A stretch of DNA of 6,071 nt from Bacillota bacterium (GCA_003343765.1 QAKO01000019.1:1-6071); one strand, 5' to 3'; positions 1 to 5,164 are shown, counted from the first letter of the stretch. Notes: generated by a model from the letters alone, not told the origin. Translations and numbers: made by a program.

Positions 1-1295
1 TTCTCCGGTACCGGTTCCGGCAGCATGTCGCCGCCCGAAAGTTCTCTGTCGTATTCGATCTGCAACGAATCCATTTTGCCTGCACCCGGATCAAAGTAGA
101 CCGTGATCCTTGTGTAACTGAATTTTGCATACAGGTTCAGCGTTTCCCCGAACTCAAACGCATCCCCTGCCCCGAAAACGTATTTCCCGTCTTCGGTTTG
201 CCAGCTTTCAAAATACCTGTCCGAATCATCTTCTAACCGAGGAAGTTCTTCATCAATGCCTTCATAATAAGTCTTGGTAAGATATTGCTCATTGTCTACA
301 TAGAAAGTGATCGTCACCTGACGCGCGTCCGTCGGTACAAACATCGCATAAATATATAGATCATATAAGCCGTATTCATCGATGATCGCAAAAATATCTT
401 CCGCCGTCTCGACCATTCCGAATTCTGTGCGCCACCCGATAAATATCATGCCCTCGGGGCAGGTCACAACAGGAAACTCTGCACTCTCCCCGCGTATCAG
501 ATCAAGGAATATCTCTTTCTCTCCGTTTTCAAACCCGTATTCACTGGTAAACCAAACCGAAATCTTTTGCAATATCTCACGATATTGCGCATGCAATGTG
601 AATTCCGTCACCTCTTTCTCTTGCGCATAATAGAAAAGCTCATGCGCGTCCTTGACAGTAGATCCCATCTCATCACAATACCATCCGTCAAACAGGTACA
701 GACCAGCATCGTTCGCAATCGCCTCGGGCAGCGAATCGCTTTCCGTCAACTGCAGAACAACAACAGATTCTCCGTTTACCAACCCCTCGCCCGCGTTCAG
801 CGTAACAGTTATGCTTTCTACCTGATATATATACTTCGCCGTCAGCGTAATTGCAGTTTTCTGCGTTCTATTGGCATAGTCAAACAAGGAGTCAATATCT
901 TTGATGCTTTCACCTTGTTCCGTCAGCCAATACTGAAATTGATGCTGCTCCGGTACGTTCGGGAAAGGCAATTCTTCCATCGATTCTCTGTAATATGTCC
1001 GAACCGTTTCGCCGTCCAGACTTCCCGGCTCCGCTACAAACGTCACTTCGATCTGCGATATCTCTTCATATTGCCCCATCACCGCATACAGTTCCGCTTT
1101 TCCGCTTCCGAATTCTTCAAATAACTGCTGCACTGTGTCAATCCGTGTTCCGTCCTTCGTCTGCCAATATTCGAATTTACCTCTTTCCGGATCGCTCGGC
1201 CCTATGAAAAGCTCCCTGCCTTCTTCATTTTCAAAATACGTGTCACTATTGATCAACTCATTGTTTATGTAGAATTCTACATTTATCGATGCCGC
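1..1295 (-). repeat. At least six InlB B-type / Listeria-Bacteroides (Flg_new-like) protein repeats
   Basis: Six diverged repeats begin at about bases 1295, 1055, 818, 569, 326 and 107 (residues 532, 612, 691, 774, 855, 928). The last is cut by the window edge. Spacings are 80, 79, 83, 81 and 73 residues. Each begins with a beta-strand pattern such as INVEFYIN, IEVTFVAE or ITVYFDPGAG, and has an aromatic core F-x-x-W before a turn (FEYWQTKDG, FQYWLTEQG, FDGWYCDEMG, FIGWRTEFG, FESWQTEDG). Each ends in LYAVM, LTAKY, LHAQY, IYAMF or LYAKF. In four of five complete repeats a phenylalanine-containing, probably helical segment (for example SLFDYANR, ELFYYAQE) precedes the last strand. DNA identity between copies is low, so these are old repeats, unlike the modules further upstream. 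Such repeats usually form extracellular stalks. Confidence 0.82.
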
Positions 1296-2888
1296 CTGAT
1301 TGAATTGGATCGCCCAGTAATCACCTTCAAATCCTTTCGGTATATCTTGCTTGCTGTAAATGTTGTTCGTATTTTCAAACGCCATGTCCGCAAAGAAAAT
1401 GTTCTCACCCTCGAAAATAAATTCGATGTTTTCCGTATTGCGGAATGCATAGACATCTACATAAACTATACTTGCAGGAACCGTGATCTGCATATCCCGG
1501 CAGCCCGCAAACCCTTCATATGCGATCTCCCTAACCGGCAATCCGTTGTATTCCGAAGGGATCACGATCGTATCCTTGCGGCGGTTCTCTCCCGCTCCGA
1601 CTGCATAGCCGACCGTTTCACCATTCTCCGTGATCTCATAATAGGCAAAACCGTCTGTCTGCTCAGGAGTTGCTCCCTCACCCTTAATGTTGCCTATAAG
1701 ATTCCATTCGCCCGAAACTTTCTGATAAATATCATACGAAGCACTGTCCAGATACAAATCGCCGTCTTTGCCCTTGTCCGCCGTCGGAACACCGCTGCCG
1801 ACAAGCCACGTAGCACCGTCTGCGCCGTCCTGTCCGTTCGTGCCGTCCGTTCCGTCTTCACCGTCCTGACCGTCCTGGCCGTTTGCGCCGTCTGCACCGT
1901 CTTGTCCGTCCTGGCCGTCCTCACCTTTGATACTGCCGATCAGTTTCCATTCGCCCGAAACTTTCTGATACACATTGTACGCCGCGCTGTCCAGATACAG
2001 ATCGCCGTCTTTTCCCGTTTCCGCCGTCGGAACGCCGCTTCCGACAAGCCAGGTCGCTCCGTCCGCTCCGTCCTGACCGTTCGCGCCGTCCGTTCCGTCT
2101 TCACCGTCCTGACCGTCCTGGCCGTTTGTGCCGTCCGCTCCGTCTGCACCGTCTTGTCCGTCCTGGCCGTCCTCACCTTTGATACTGCCGATCAGCGTCC
2201 ATTCGCCAGAAACTTTCTGATACACATTGTACGCCGCGCTGTCCAGATACAAATCGCCGTCTTTGCCCTTGTCCGCCGTCGGAACGCCGCTGCCGACAAG
2301 CCACGTAGCACCGTCCTGACCGTCCTGACCGTTCGCGCCGTCCGTTCCGTCTTCACCGTCCTGACCGTCCTGACCGTTTGTGCCGTCTTCGCCGTCAACA
2401 CCGTCTTGTCCGTCCTGGCCGTCCTCACCTTTGATACTGCCGATCAGTTTCCATTCGCCCGAAACTTTCTGATACACATTGTACGCCGCACTGTCCAGAT
2501 ACAGATCGCCGTCTTTGCCCTTGTCCGCCGTCGGAACGCCGCCGCCGACAAGCCAAGTCGCTCCGTCTGCTCCGTCCTGACCGTTCGCGCCGTCTTCGCC
2601 GCGCACTTTGCCCGCATTGACGGTCGAATCATCCGACAAAGTAAGGATCAGCTCCCCTTCTTGGTTGACCGCCGCGGATTTCACCCCCACGCCGTCTTTG
2701 CCCGATACCAACGCGATAAATTCATCGTAAGTACCTTCATACCCGAGCGCCACAGCCTGCGCGTATACCTGTTCGGAAATCGTGCCCTGCGCCGAATCTT
2801 CCTTAGAACACCCGACCGCAAAAACAAGACTCACTGCCAACAACATTGTGCATACTGCCACAAGCGCCGCCCGCATTGCTTTTTTCAT
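1..2888 (-). CDS. Partial repeat-rich surface lipoprotein (collagen-like, BspA-type LRR, InlB B-type repeats)
   Basis: The minus-strand frame from the ATG at 2888 is open for 962 codons and runs off the window at base 1, so the C-terminus is missing. Residues 1-27 form a lipoprotein signal: KK start, hydrophobic core, and lipobox FAVGC with the lipidated Cys at 27. Residues 28-96 are a small head containing ALGYEGTYDEFIALVSGKDG, a motif I know from the front of other Bacillota collagen-like proteins. Residues 97-404 alternate Gly-X-Y stretches with four 46-residue modules (ATWLVGxGVPTADKGKDGDL...GEWxLIGxIKGE). Residues 439-504 resemble a BspA-type LRR_5 segment (IVIPSEYNGLPVREIAYEGF). From 532 on there are at least six InlB-B/Flg_new-like repeats with F-x-x-W and LYAKF-type ends. 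A strong RBS (AAGGAGGAG, 5 nt before ATG) and a promoter support the start. It is probably a membrane-anchored extracellular adhesin or binding protein; the ligand is unknown. No cell-wall sorting signal is visible in the part present. Confidence 0.93.
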   Translation of the reverse strand, partial: MKKAMRAALVAVCTMLLAVSLVFAVGCSKEDSAQGTISEQVYAQAVALGYEGTYDEFIALVSGKDGVGVKSAAVNQEGELILTLSDDSTVNAGKVRGEDGANGQDGADGATWLVGGGVPTADKGKDGDLYLDSAAYNVYQKVSGEWKLIGSIKGEDGQDGQDGVDGEDGTNGQDGQDGEDGTDGANGQDGQDGATWLVGSGVPTADKGKDGDLYLDSAAYNVYQKVSGEWTLIGSIKGEDGQDGQDGADGADGTNGQDGQDGEDGTDGANGQDGADGATWLVGSGVPTAETGKDGDLYLDSAAYNVYQKVSGEWKLIGSIKGEDGQDGQDGADGANGQDGQDGEDGTDGTNGQDGADGATWLVGSGVPTADKGKDGDLYLDSASYDIYQKVSGEWNLIGNIKGEGATPEQTDGFAYYEITENGETVGYAVGAGENRRKDTIVIPSEYNGLPVREIAYEGFAGCRDMQITVPASIVYVDVYAFRNTENIEFIFEGENIFFADMAFENTNNIYSKQDIPKGFEGDYWAIQFNQAASINVEFYINNELINSDTYFENEEGRELFIGPSDPERGKFEYWQTKDGTRIDTVQQLFEEFGSGKAELYAVMGQYEEISQIEVTFVAEPGSLDGETVRTYYRESMEELPFPNVPEQHQFQYWLTEQGESIKDIDSLFDYANRTQKTAITLTAKYIYQVESITVTLNAGEGLVNGESVVVLQLTESDSLPEAIANDAGLYLFDGWYCDEMGSTVKDAHELFYYAQEKEVTEFTLHAQYREILQKISVWFTSEYGFENGEKEIFLDLIRGESAEFPVVTCPEGMIFIGWRTEFGMVETAEDIFAIIDEYGLYDLYIYAMFVPTDARQVTITFYVDNEQYLTKTYYEGIDEELPRLEDDSDRYFESWQTEDGKYVFGAGDAFEFGETLNLYAKFSYTRITVYFDPGAGKMDSLQIEYDRELSGGDMLPEPVPE
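1379..1574 (-). other. BspA-like leucine-rich (LRR_5-type) segment within the lipoprotein
   Basis: Residues about 439-504 of the lipoprotein read as DTIVIPSEYNGLPVREIAYE, then an AGC-R-D segment, TVPASIVYVDVYAF and a final MAF. The pattern I-x-I-P, (x)n-V-x-x-I-x-x-x-A-F, then a hydrophobic strand, is that of BspA/Treponema-type leucine-rich repeats seen in many gut and oral Bacillota and Bacteroidota surface proteins. Only two or three repeat turns are present, so this is a short LRR patch between the collagen-like modules and the B-type repeats. The call is by pattern only. The preceding residues (about 408-438), an aromatic, glycine-containing stretch, probably belong to the same fold. Confidence 0.7.
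1677..2606 (-). repeat. Coding tandem repeat: four 46-residue modules separated by Gly-X-Y linkers (252-bp period)
   Basis: Within the lipoprotein gene a 46-codon module recurs at 2561-2424, 2309-2172, 2057-1920 and 1814-1677 (residues 110-155, 194-239, 278-323, 359-404). The first three are spaced exactly 252 bp apart and the last is 243 bp on, three codons shorter in the linker. Linkers of 38, 38 and 35 residues, plus a short 13-residue one in front, consist of Gly-X-Y triplets such as GQD, GED, GTD, GAN and GAD. No proline or lysine occurs in the linkers. The DNA of the first three copies is nearly identical. The fourth has drifted more, for example SYDIYQKVSGEWNLIGNIKG where the others read AYNVYQKVSGEW. 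Near identity at the DNA level suggests recent duplication or gene conversion and possible copy-number variation between strains. Confidence 0.95.
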
Positions 2889-2893
2889 TTCTG

Positions 2894-2902
2894 CTCCTCC
2901 TT
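2894..2902 (-). promoter_or_regulatory. Strong ribosome binding site of the lipoprotein gene
   Basis: On the minus strand AAGGAGGAG lies 5 nt before the ATG at 2888. It is nearly the full anti-Shine-Dalgarno complement and settles the start codon, which is followed directly by the signal peptide. Confidence 0.9.
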
Positions 2903-2920
2903 ATTTTATTGTGTAACATA

Positions 2921-2949
2921 ATTTTATAATTATTTTTGTAAAAAGTCAA
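2921..2949 (-). promoter_or_regulatory. Sigma-A-type promoter of the lipoprotein gene
   Basis: The minus strand carries TTGACT (2949-2944), a 17-bp A/T-rich spacer, and TAAAAT (2926-2921). Transcription would start near 2914, giving a leader of about 25 nt that contains the RBS. Each hexamer differs from consensus by one base. A TATAAA in the same area would give a 15-bp spacer and is a less likely -10. Confidence 0.75.
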
Positions 2950-2961
2950 CATTTCTGTTAT

Positions 2962-2975
2962 TCACAACTTTGTGA
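2962..2975. promoter_or_regulatory. Perfect inverted repeat just upstream of the lipoprotein promoter (possible operator)
   Basis: TCACAA-CT-TTGTGA is a perfect 6-bp inverted repeat with a 2-bp spacer. Its near edge is 12 bp upstream of the -35 hexamer on the minus strand, centred around -55 relative to the predicted start. That is a place where activators often bind. The outer and inner order of the arms does not match the usual Rex or Crp/Fnr arrangement, so no regulator is named. A 14-bp palindrome in A/T-rich DNA can occur by chance. Confidence 0.3.
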
Positions 2976-3115
2976 CATCCGCAGGAATTATAATTACACT
3001 TTTCCGCCCGTATTTCCGCAATCTTTTTCAAAAATTATTTCCGTAAAAAAAGCCTGCCATTTTGCGCAAAAATTGCAAAATATCGACAAAAAATGTTTTC
3101 ATCTTCTTCAGACAA

Positions 3116-3157
3116 AGAAGAGGCGGCACGCAAATCGGTTTGCGTGCCGCCTCTTCT
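3116..3157. terminator. Hairpin A: perfect 19-bp stem, tetraloop
   Basis: Arms 3116-3134 and 3139-3157 are perfectly complementary (AGAAGAGGCGGCACGCAAA and its reverse complement) around a 4-base loop, TCGG on the plus strand. On the plus strand it is followed by GTTTTTATATT, a good U-tract. On the minus strand, the direction of ffh, it is followed by the weaker TTGTCTG. It can act as a terminator for ffh read-through, and possibly in both directions. No plus-strand gene lies upstream in the window to need it. Confidence 0.7.
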
Positions 3158-3227
3158 GTTTTTATATTGCAGTTTTTATATTACGGGTTTTATTTTATGG
3201 GTTGTGTATTGTGGGTTGTGTATTAAA
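3158..3227. repeat. Five tandem 14-bp units between two hairpins
   Basis: Starting at 3158, 3172, 3186, 3200 and 3214, five consecutive 14-bp units fit the consensus GKTTKTRTWTTRHR, with seven of fourteen positions invariant. Neighbouring units match at 12, 11, 10 and 11 of 14 positions. The block begins at the base after hairpin A and ends within two bases of hairpin B. The plus strand is T/G-rich, so a minus-strand transcript would be A/C-rich and unstructured here. The period is not a multiple of three, so it is not coding. Confidence 0.65.
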
Positions 3228-3229
3228 GG

Positions 3230-3267
3230 GAAGGCGTCGCCCCGAAATTTTTCGGGGCGACGCCTTC
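3230..3267. terminator. Hairpin B: perfect 17-bp GC-rich stem, probable ffh terminator
   Basis: Arms 3230-3246 and 3251-3267 (GAAGGCGTCGCCCCGAA and its complement) enclose a 4-base loop. Outside, A/G at 3226-3229 can pair with T at 3268-3271 through two wobble and two A-T pairs. The plus strand continues TTTTCATC and the minus strand CCCTTTAATAC. It is the first strong hairpin met by transcripts leaving ffh, 118 bp past the stop codon. I take it as the main end of that unit, although the tail on the minus strand is short. Confidence 0.7.
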
Positions 3268-3299
3268 TTTTCATCGGTATTTTTCCGTTATGCTCGCAG

Positions 3300-3339
3300 A
3301 TTTATCTGCGCGTTATCTGAAATTTATCTGCGCTTTATC
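3300..3339. repeat. Direct repeat with 22-bp period beside a short hairpin
   Basis: An 18-bp unit, ATTTATCTGCGCGTTATC at 3300-3317 and ATTTATCTGCGCTTTATC at 3322-3339, is repeated with one mismatch. The first copy overlaps a small perfect hairpin, CGCAGA-TTTA-TCTGCG, at 3295-3310. It lies about 45 bp past the ffh stop. No function is evident; it may be the remains of a small duplication in the ffh 3' untranslated region. Confidence 0.6.
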
Positions 3340-3384
3340 GGCAAATTCTCGGCACGAATCGCGGACACGTCGAAAAAAGCACTG

Positions 3385-4701
3385 TCAGCGCATGAACGGG
3401 AGTCTTTTCCCGTTTTTGAATTGTTTCATCATGAGTTTGGTCTGTTCGAACTGTTTTAAAAGCTGATTGACTTCCTGCACGTTGGTGCCCGAACCCAAAG
3501 CGATGCGGCGTTTGCGGGAAGAGTTGATGATTTCGGGTTTTTCGCGCTCTTTCATGGTCATGGAAAGGATGATCGCTTTGATGCGCTCGATCTTCTTTTC
3601 GTCGAAGTCGCTTTCCTTGATTTTGAGCTTACTCATGCCCGGCATCATGCCCATGACCGACGCGATACCGCCCATCTTTTTCAGAGATTCAAACTGCATG
3701 AGATAATCTTCCAGCGTGAACGATGCCTCGCGCAGTTTTTTCTCCAGCTTTTTCGCCTGTTCCTCGGTAACCGCTTCCTGCGCCTTTTCAATGAGCGAAA
3801 GAACGTCGCCCATACCCAAAATTCTCGATGCCATACGGTCGGGATAAAACGGCTCGAGATCGGTCAGCTTTTCGCCCACACCGATAAACTTGATGGGCTT
3901 GCCCGTAACCGCCTTGATGGAAAGGCACGCACCGCCGCGCGTGTCGCCGTCCAGCTTGGTCAGAATAACGCCCGTAACATCCAGACGTTTGTTGAACGTT
4001 TCCGCCACGTTGACCGCGTCCTGCCCCGTCATGGAATCGACGGTGAGCAAAATTTCGTTCGGATGCACTTCGTTTTTGATGTTTTCCAGCTCCTGCATCA
4101 GCGTTTCGTCGATGTGCAGTCGGCCCGCCGTATCGATGATCACGACGTCATTGCCCATCGAGCGCGCCTGCTCGATCGCCTGTTTTGCGGTCTTGACGGG
4201 GCTTTGCGTACCTTTTTCAAAGACAGGCACACCCGCCTTTCCGCCTACGACCTGCAGCTGGTTGATCGCCGCAGGACGGTAAATATCGCCTGCGACCAGA
4301 AGGGGCTTTTTACCCTGTTTTTTCAAAAGCATGGCGAGCTTGCCGCACAGCGTCGTCTTGCCCGCGCCCTGCAAACCGCACATCATAATGACCGTCGGCG
4401 GTTTGTCCGCAATTTCCAGTTTCGCGTTCGTCGAACCCATCAGCGCGATCAGCTCTTCGTTGACGATCTTGATCACCTGCTGTGCAGGGTTCAGGCTCTT
4501 TAAAATTTCCTGCCCGACCGCCTTTTCCGATACGTCAGCAATAAACTTTTTCGCCACAAATATATTGACGTCCGCTTCCAGAAGCGCAATGCGCACTTCG
4601 CGCATTGCGCCCTTTATCTCTAATTCCGTGAGTTTCCCGTGCTTGGTCAGCTTGGAAAATATATGGTTCAGTCTGTCCGACAACGATGAAAATAATGCCA
4701 T
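3385..4701 (-). CDS. ffh: Signal recognition particle protein Ffh (SRP54 GTPase)
   Basis: Ffh binds SRP RNA and signal sequences emerging from ribosomes, and delivers the complex to FtsY at the membrane, where the paired GTPases hydrolyse GTP. At 438 residues it has normal family length. Residues 1-about 95 are the helical N domain (MALFSSLSDRLNHIFSKLTK). The G domain follows, with P-loop GLQGAGKTT (109-117), GDIYRPAA (138-145), DTAGR (190-194), TKLD (248-251) and GVGEK (274-278). The M domain begins near LGMGDVLSLIEKAQ (295-308). It has a methionine-rich finger region (ASVMGMMPGMSK) and the SRP-RNA binding signature SRKRRIALGSGTNVQEVNQL (395-414). The tail ends in GKRLPFMR. The ATG at 4701 gives the standard N-terminus; GGGAGG ends only 3 nt before it. 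ylxM and ftsY lie upstream. rpsP, a common downstream partner in Bacillota, is absent, and strong hairpins follow instead. Confidence 0.98.
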   Translation of the reverse strand: MALFSSLSDRLNHIFSKLTKHGKLTELEIKGAMREVRIALLEADVNIFVAKKFIADVSEKAVGQEILKSLNPAQQVIKIVNEELIALMGSTNAKLEIADKPPTVIMMCGLQGAGKTTLCGKLAMLLKKQGKKPLLVAGDIYRPAAINQLQVVGGKAGVPVFEKGTQSPVKTAKQAIEQARSMGNDVVIIDTAGRLHIDETLMQELENIKNEVHPNEILLTVDSMTGQDAVNVAETFNKRLDVTGVILTKLDGDTRGGACLSIKAVTGKPIKFIGVGEKLTDLEPFYPDRMASRILGMGDVLSLIEKAQEAVTEEQAKKLEKKLREASFTLEDYLMQFESLKKMGGIASVMGMMPGMSKLKIKESDFDEKKIERIKAIILSMTMKEREKPEIINSSRKRRIALGSGTNVQEVNQLLKQFEQTKLMMKQFKNGKRLPFMR

Positions 4702-4704
4702 GAT

Positions 4705-4712
4705 CCTCCCTT
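4705..4712 (-). promoter_or_regulatory. Ribosome binding site of ffh, closely spaced
   Basis: The minus strand reads AAGGGAGGATC then ATG. GGGAGG is a good Shine-Dalgarno but only 3 nt from the start codon, shorter than the usual 5-9 nt. The next in-frame methionine is far inside the conserved N domain, so the start is not in doubt. Confidence 0.75.
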
Positions 4713-4713
4713 T

Positions 4714-4730
4714 GCGCCGATCTTCGGCGC
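4714..4730. other. Small GC-rich hairpin directly before the ffh ribosome binding site
   Basis: GCGCCGA-TCT-TCGGCGC is a perfect 7-bp stem with a 3-nt loop (AGA in the minus-strand RNA). It ends one base before the AAGGGAGG site. A second short stem with a GAAA tetraloop in the RNA (GGCG-GAAA-CGCC, 4750-4761) lies upstream in the same 99-bp ylxM-ffh gap. Neither is followed by a U-tract, so they are not terminators. They may stabilise the mRNA or affect access to the ribosome binding site. Confidence 0.5.
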
Positions 4731-4800
4731 GGTTTGGAATTTTTTATGCGGCGTTTCCGCCCGCTCCCGCCTTGTATCAAAAAACTTTACGCCCGAAAAA

Positions 4801-5121
4801 TCAATCTGCCTTTTCCGTAAGCATCCGTTCCAGTTCGTCCGAAAATTCGGGGTGCGTCTCTTTAAAATCCTGCAAAGCACTCCGTACCCGCGAAAGTTCC
4901 CTGAGCGTTTTGCCCAGCCCCAGCTTTTCTTCGTATTCGTCCAAAAACTGTCGGCTCTTGGCAAGCGTGTCCGATACGCTCTGCTTGGAGATCCCCTTCT
5001 CCCCGGCGATTTCCGTCAAAGACAGATCACACATATAATACAATTCGCACAGCTCTCGCTGGTGCTCCGTCAGGAGCGCACCGTATGCGTCAAAAAGCTG
5101 CACATATTTCAGATCTTTCAT
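4801..5121 (-). CDS. ylxM: YlxM/p13-family helix-turn-helix SRP-associated protein (UPF0122)
   Basis: This is a 106-residue protein, normal size for the family, with the typical start LFDAYGALLTEHQRELCELY (residues 9-28). A sigma-70 region-4-like helix-turn-helix lies at about 33-59 (LSLTEIAGEKGISKQSVSDT), followed by the charged helix DEYEEKLGL and a variable acidic C-terminus. YlxM is encoded next to ffh in many Bacillota. In Streptococcus it has been linked to SRP function through effects on SRP GTPase activity, and it is thought to bind RNA or protein rather than act as an ordinary transcription factor. The ATG at 5121 lacks any visible Shine-Dalgarno but sits 9 nt after a promoter -10 box. 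It lies 43 bp after the ftsY stop and 99 bp before ffh, so ylxM and ffh probably share a transcript. Confidence 0.95.
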   Translation of the reverse strand: MKDLKYVQLFDAYGALLTEHQRELCELYYMCDLSLTEIAGEKGISKQSVSDTLAKSRQFLDEYEEKLGLGKTLRELSRVRSALQDFKETHPEFSDELERMLTEKAD

Positions 5122-5130
5122 GATAAGAAC

Positions 5131-5159
5131 ATTCTATACGATTTCTTTTTTGCTGTCAA
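5131..5159 (-). promoter_or_regulatory. Near-consensus sigma-A promoter for ylxM-ffh
   Basis: The minus strand carries a perfect TTGACA (5159-5154), a 17-bp spacer and TAGAAT (5136-5131), one base from the -10 consensus. It fills the gap between the ftsY stop (5165) and the ylxM ATG (5121). The predicted start point, about 7 nt past the -10, falls around 5124, which leaves almost no 5' leader before ylxM. Confidence 0.75.
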
Positions 5160-5164
5160 TCCGT

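Larger units (their letters stand above)
2889..3384. other. Gene-free region between ffh and the lipoprotein gene
   Basis: About 500 bp with no credible coding sequence on either strand. From the ffh side it holds a 22-bp-period direct repeat (3300-3339), hairpin B (3230-3267), five 14-bp units (3158-3227) and hairpin A (3116-3157). A weaker 6-bp inverted repeat (3103-3108/3115-3120) overlaps the foot of hairpin A. An A/T-rich stretch follows, with inverted arms ATTTTGC/GCAAAAT at 3059-3065 and 3075-3081, and then the lipoprotein promoter. I see no conserved RNA family in it, including no SRP RNA. Confidence 0.8.

Noticed and set aside
382..1207. Three plus-strand frames of 70-185 codons over the B-type repeat region
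   Set aside because: All lie opposite the lipoprotein frame, overlap one another, and show no known domain or translation signals.
1677..2606. Regularly spaced repeats considered as a CRISPR-like array
   Set aside because: Units of 252 bp are far too long, lie in frame inside a coding sequence, and differ in the ways expected of protein repeats.
1694..2632. Four small minus-strand frames rich in R, T and K (starting MRTARTDKTV and similar)
   Set aside because: They are another reading frame of the same repeats, spaced by the same 252 bp. No ribosome binding sites, and the frame overlaps the real lipoprotein gene completely.
1305..2921. A 538-codon open frame on the plus strand, with repeated TVLTVLAVCAV-like strings
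   Set aside because: It is the complement of the repeat-rich lipoprotein gene. The Gly-Asp-rich codons (GGN GAC) leave the opposite strand free of stops. It has no credible start signal or recognisable domain, and its internal repeats merely mirror the 252-bp units.
2962..2975. Rex or Crp/Fnr operator
   Set aside because: The arm order TCACAA...TTGTGA is inverted relative to the Rex pattern TTGTGAA...TTCACAA, and the 2-bp spacing does not fit Crp/Fnr. Kept only as an unnamed palindrome.
2889..3384. Possible SRP RNA gene next to ffh
   Set aside because: Neither strand shows the conserved SRP Alu or helix-8 elements. The hairpins are simple perfect stems without the internal loops that Ffh recognises.
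3073..3459. Plus-strand frames of 75 and 128 codons across the intergenic region
   Set aside because: They run through both hairpins and the 14-bp array and into the 3' end of ffh. Cys/Phe-rich low-complexity translation without an RBS.
4331..5038. Plus-strand 235-codon frame and two minus-strand frames (4535-4780, 4668-4964)
   Set aside because: They overlap ffh and ylxM, whose identities are certain, and have no homologous motifs of their own.
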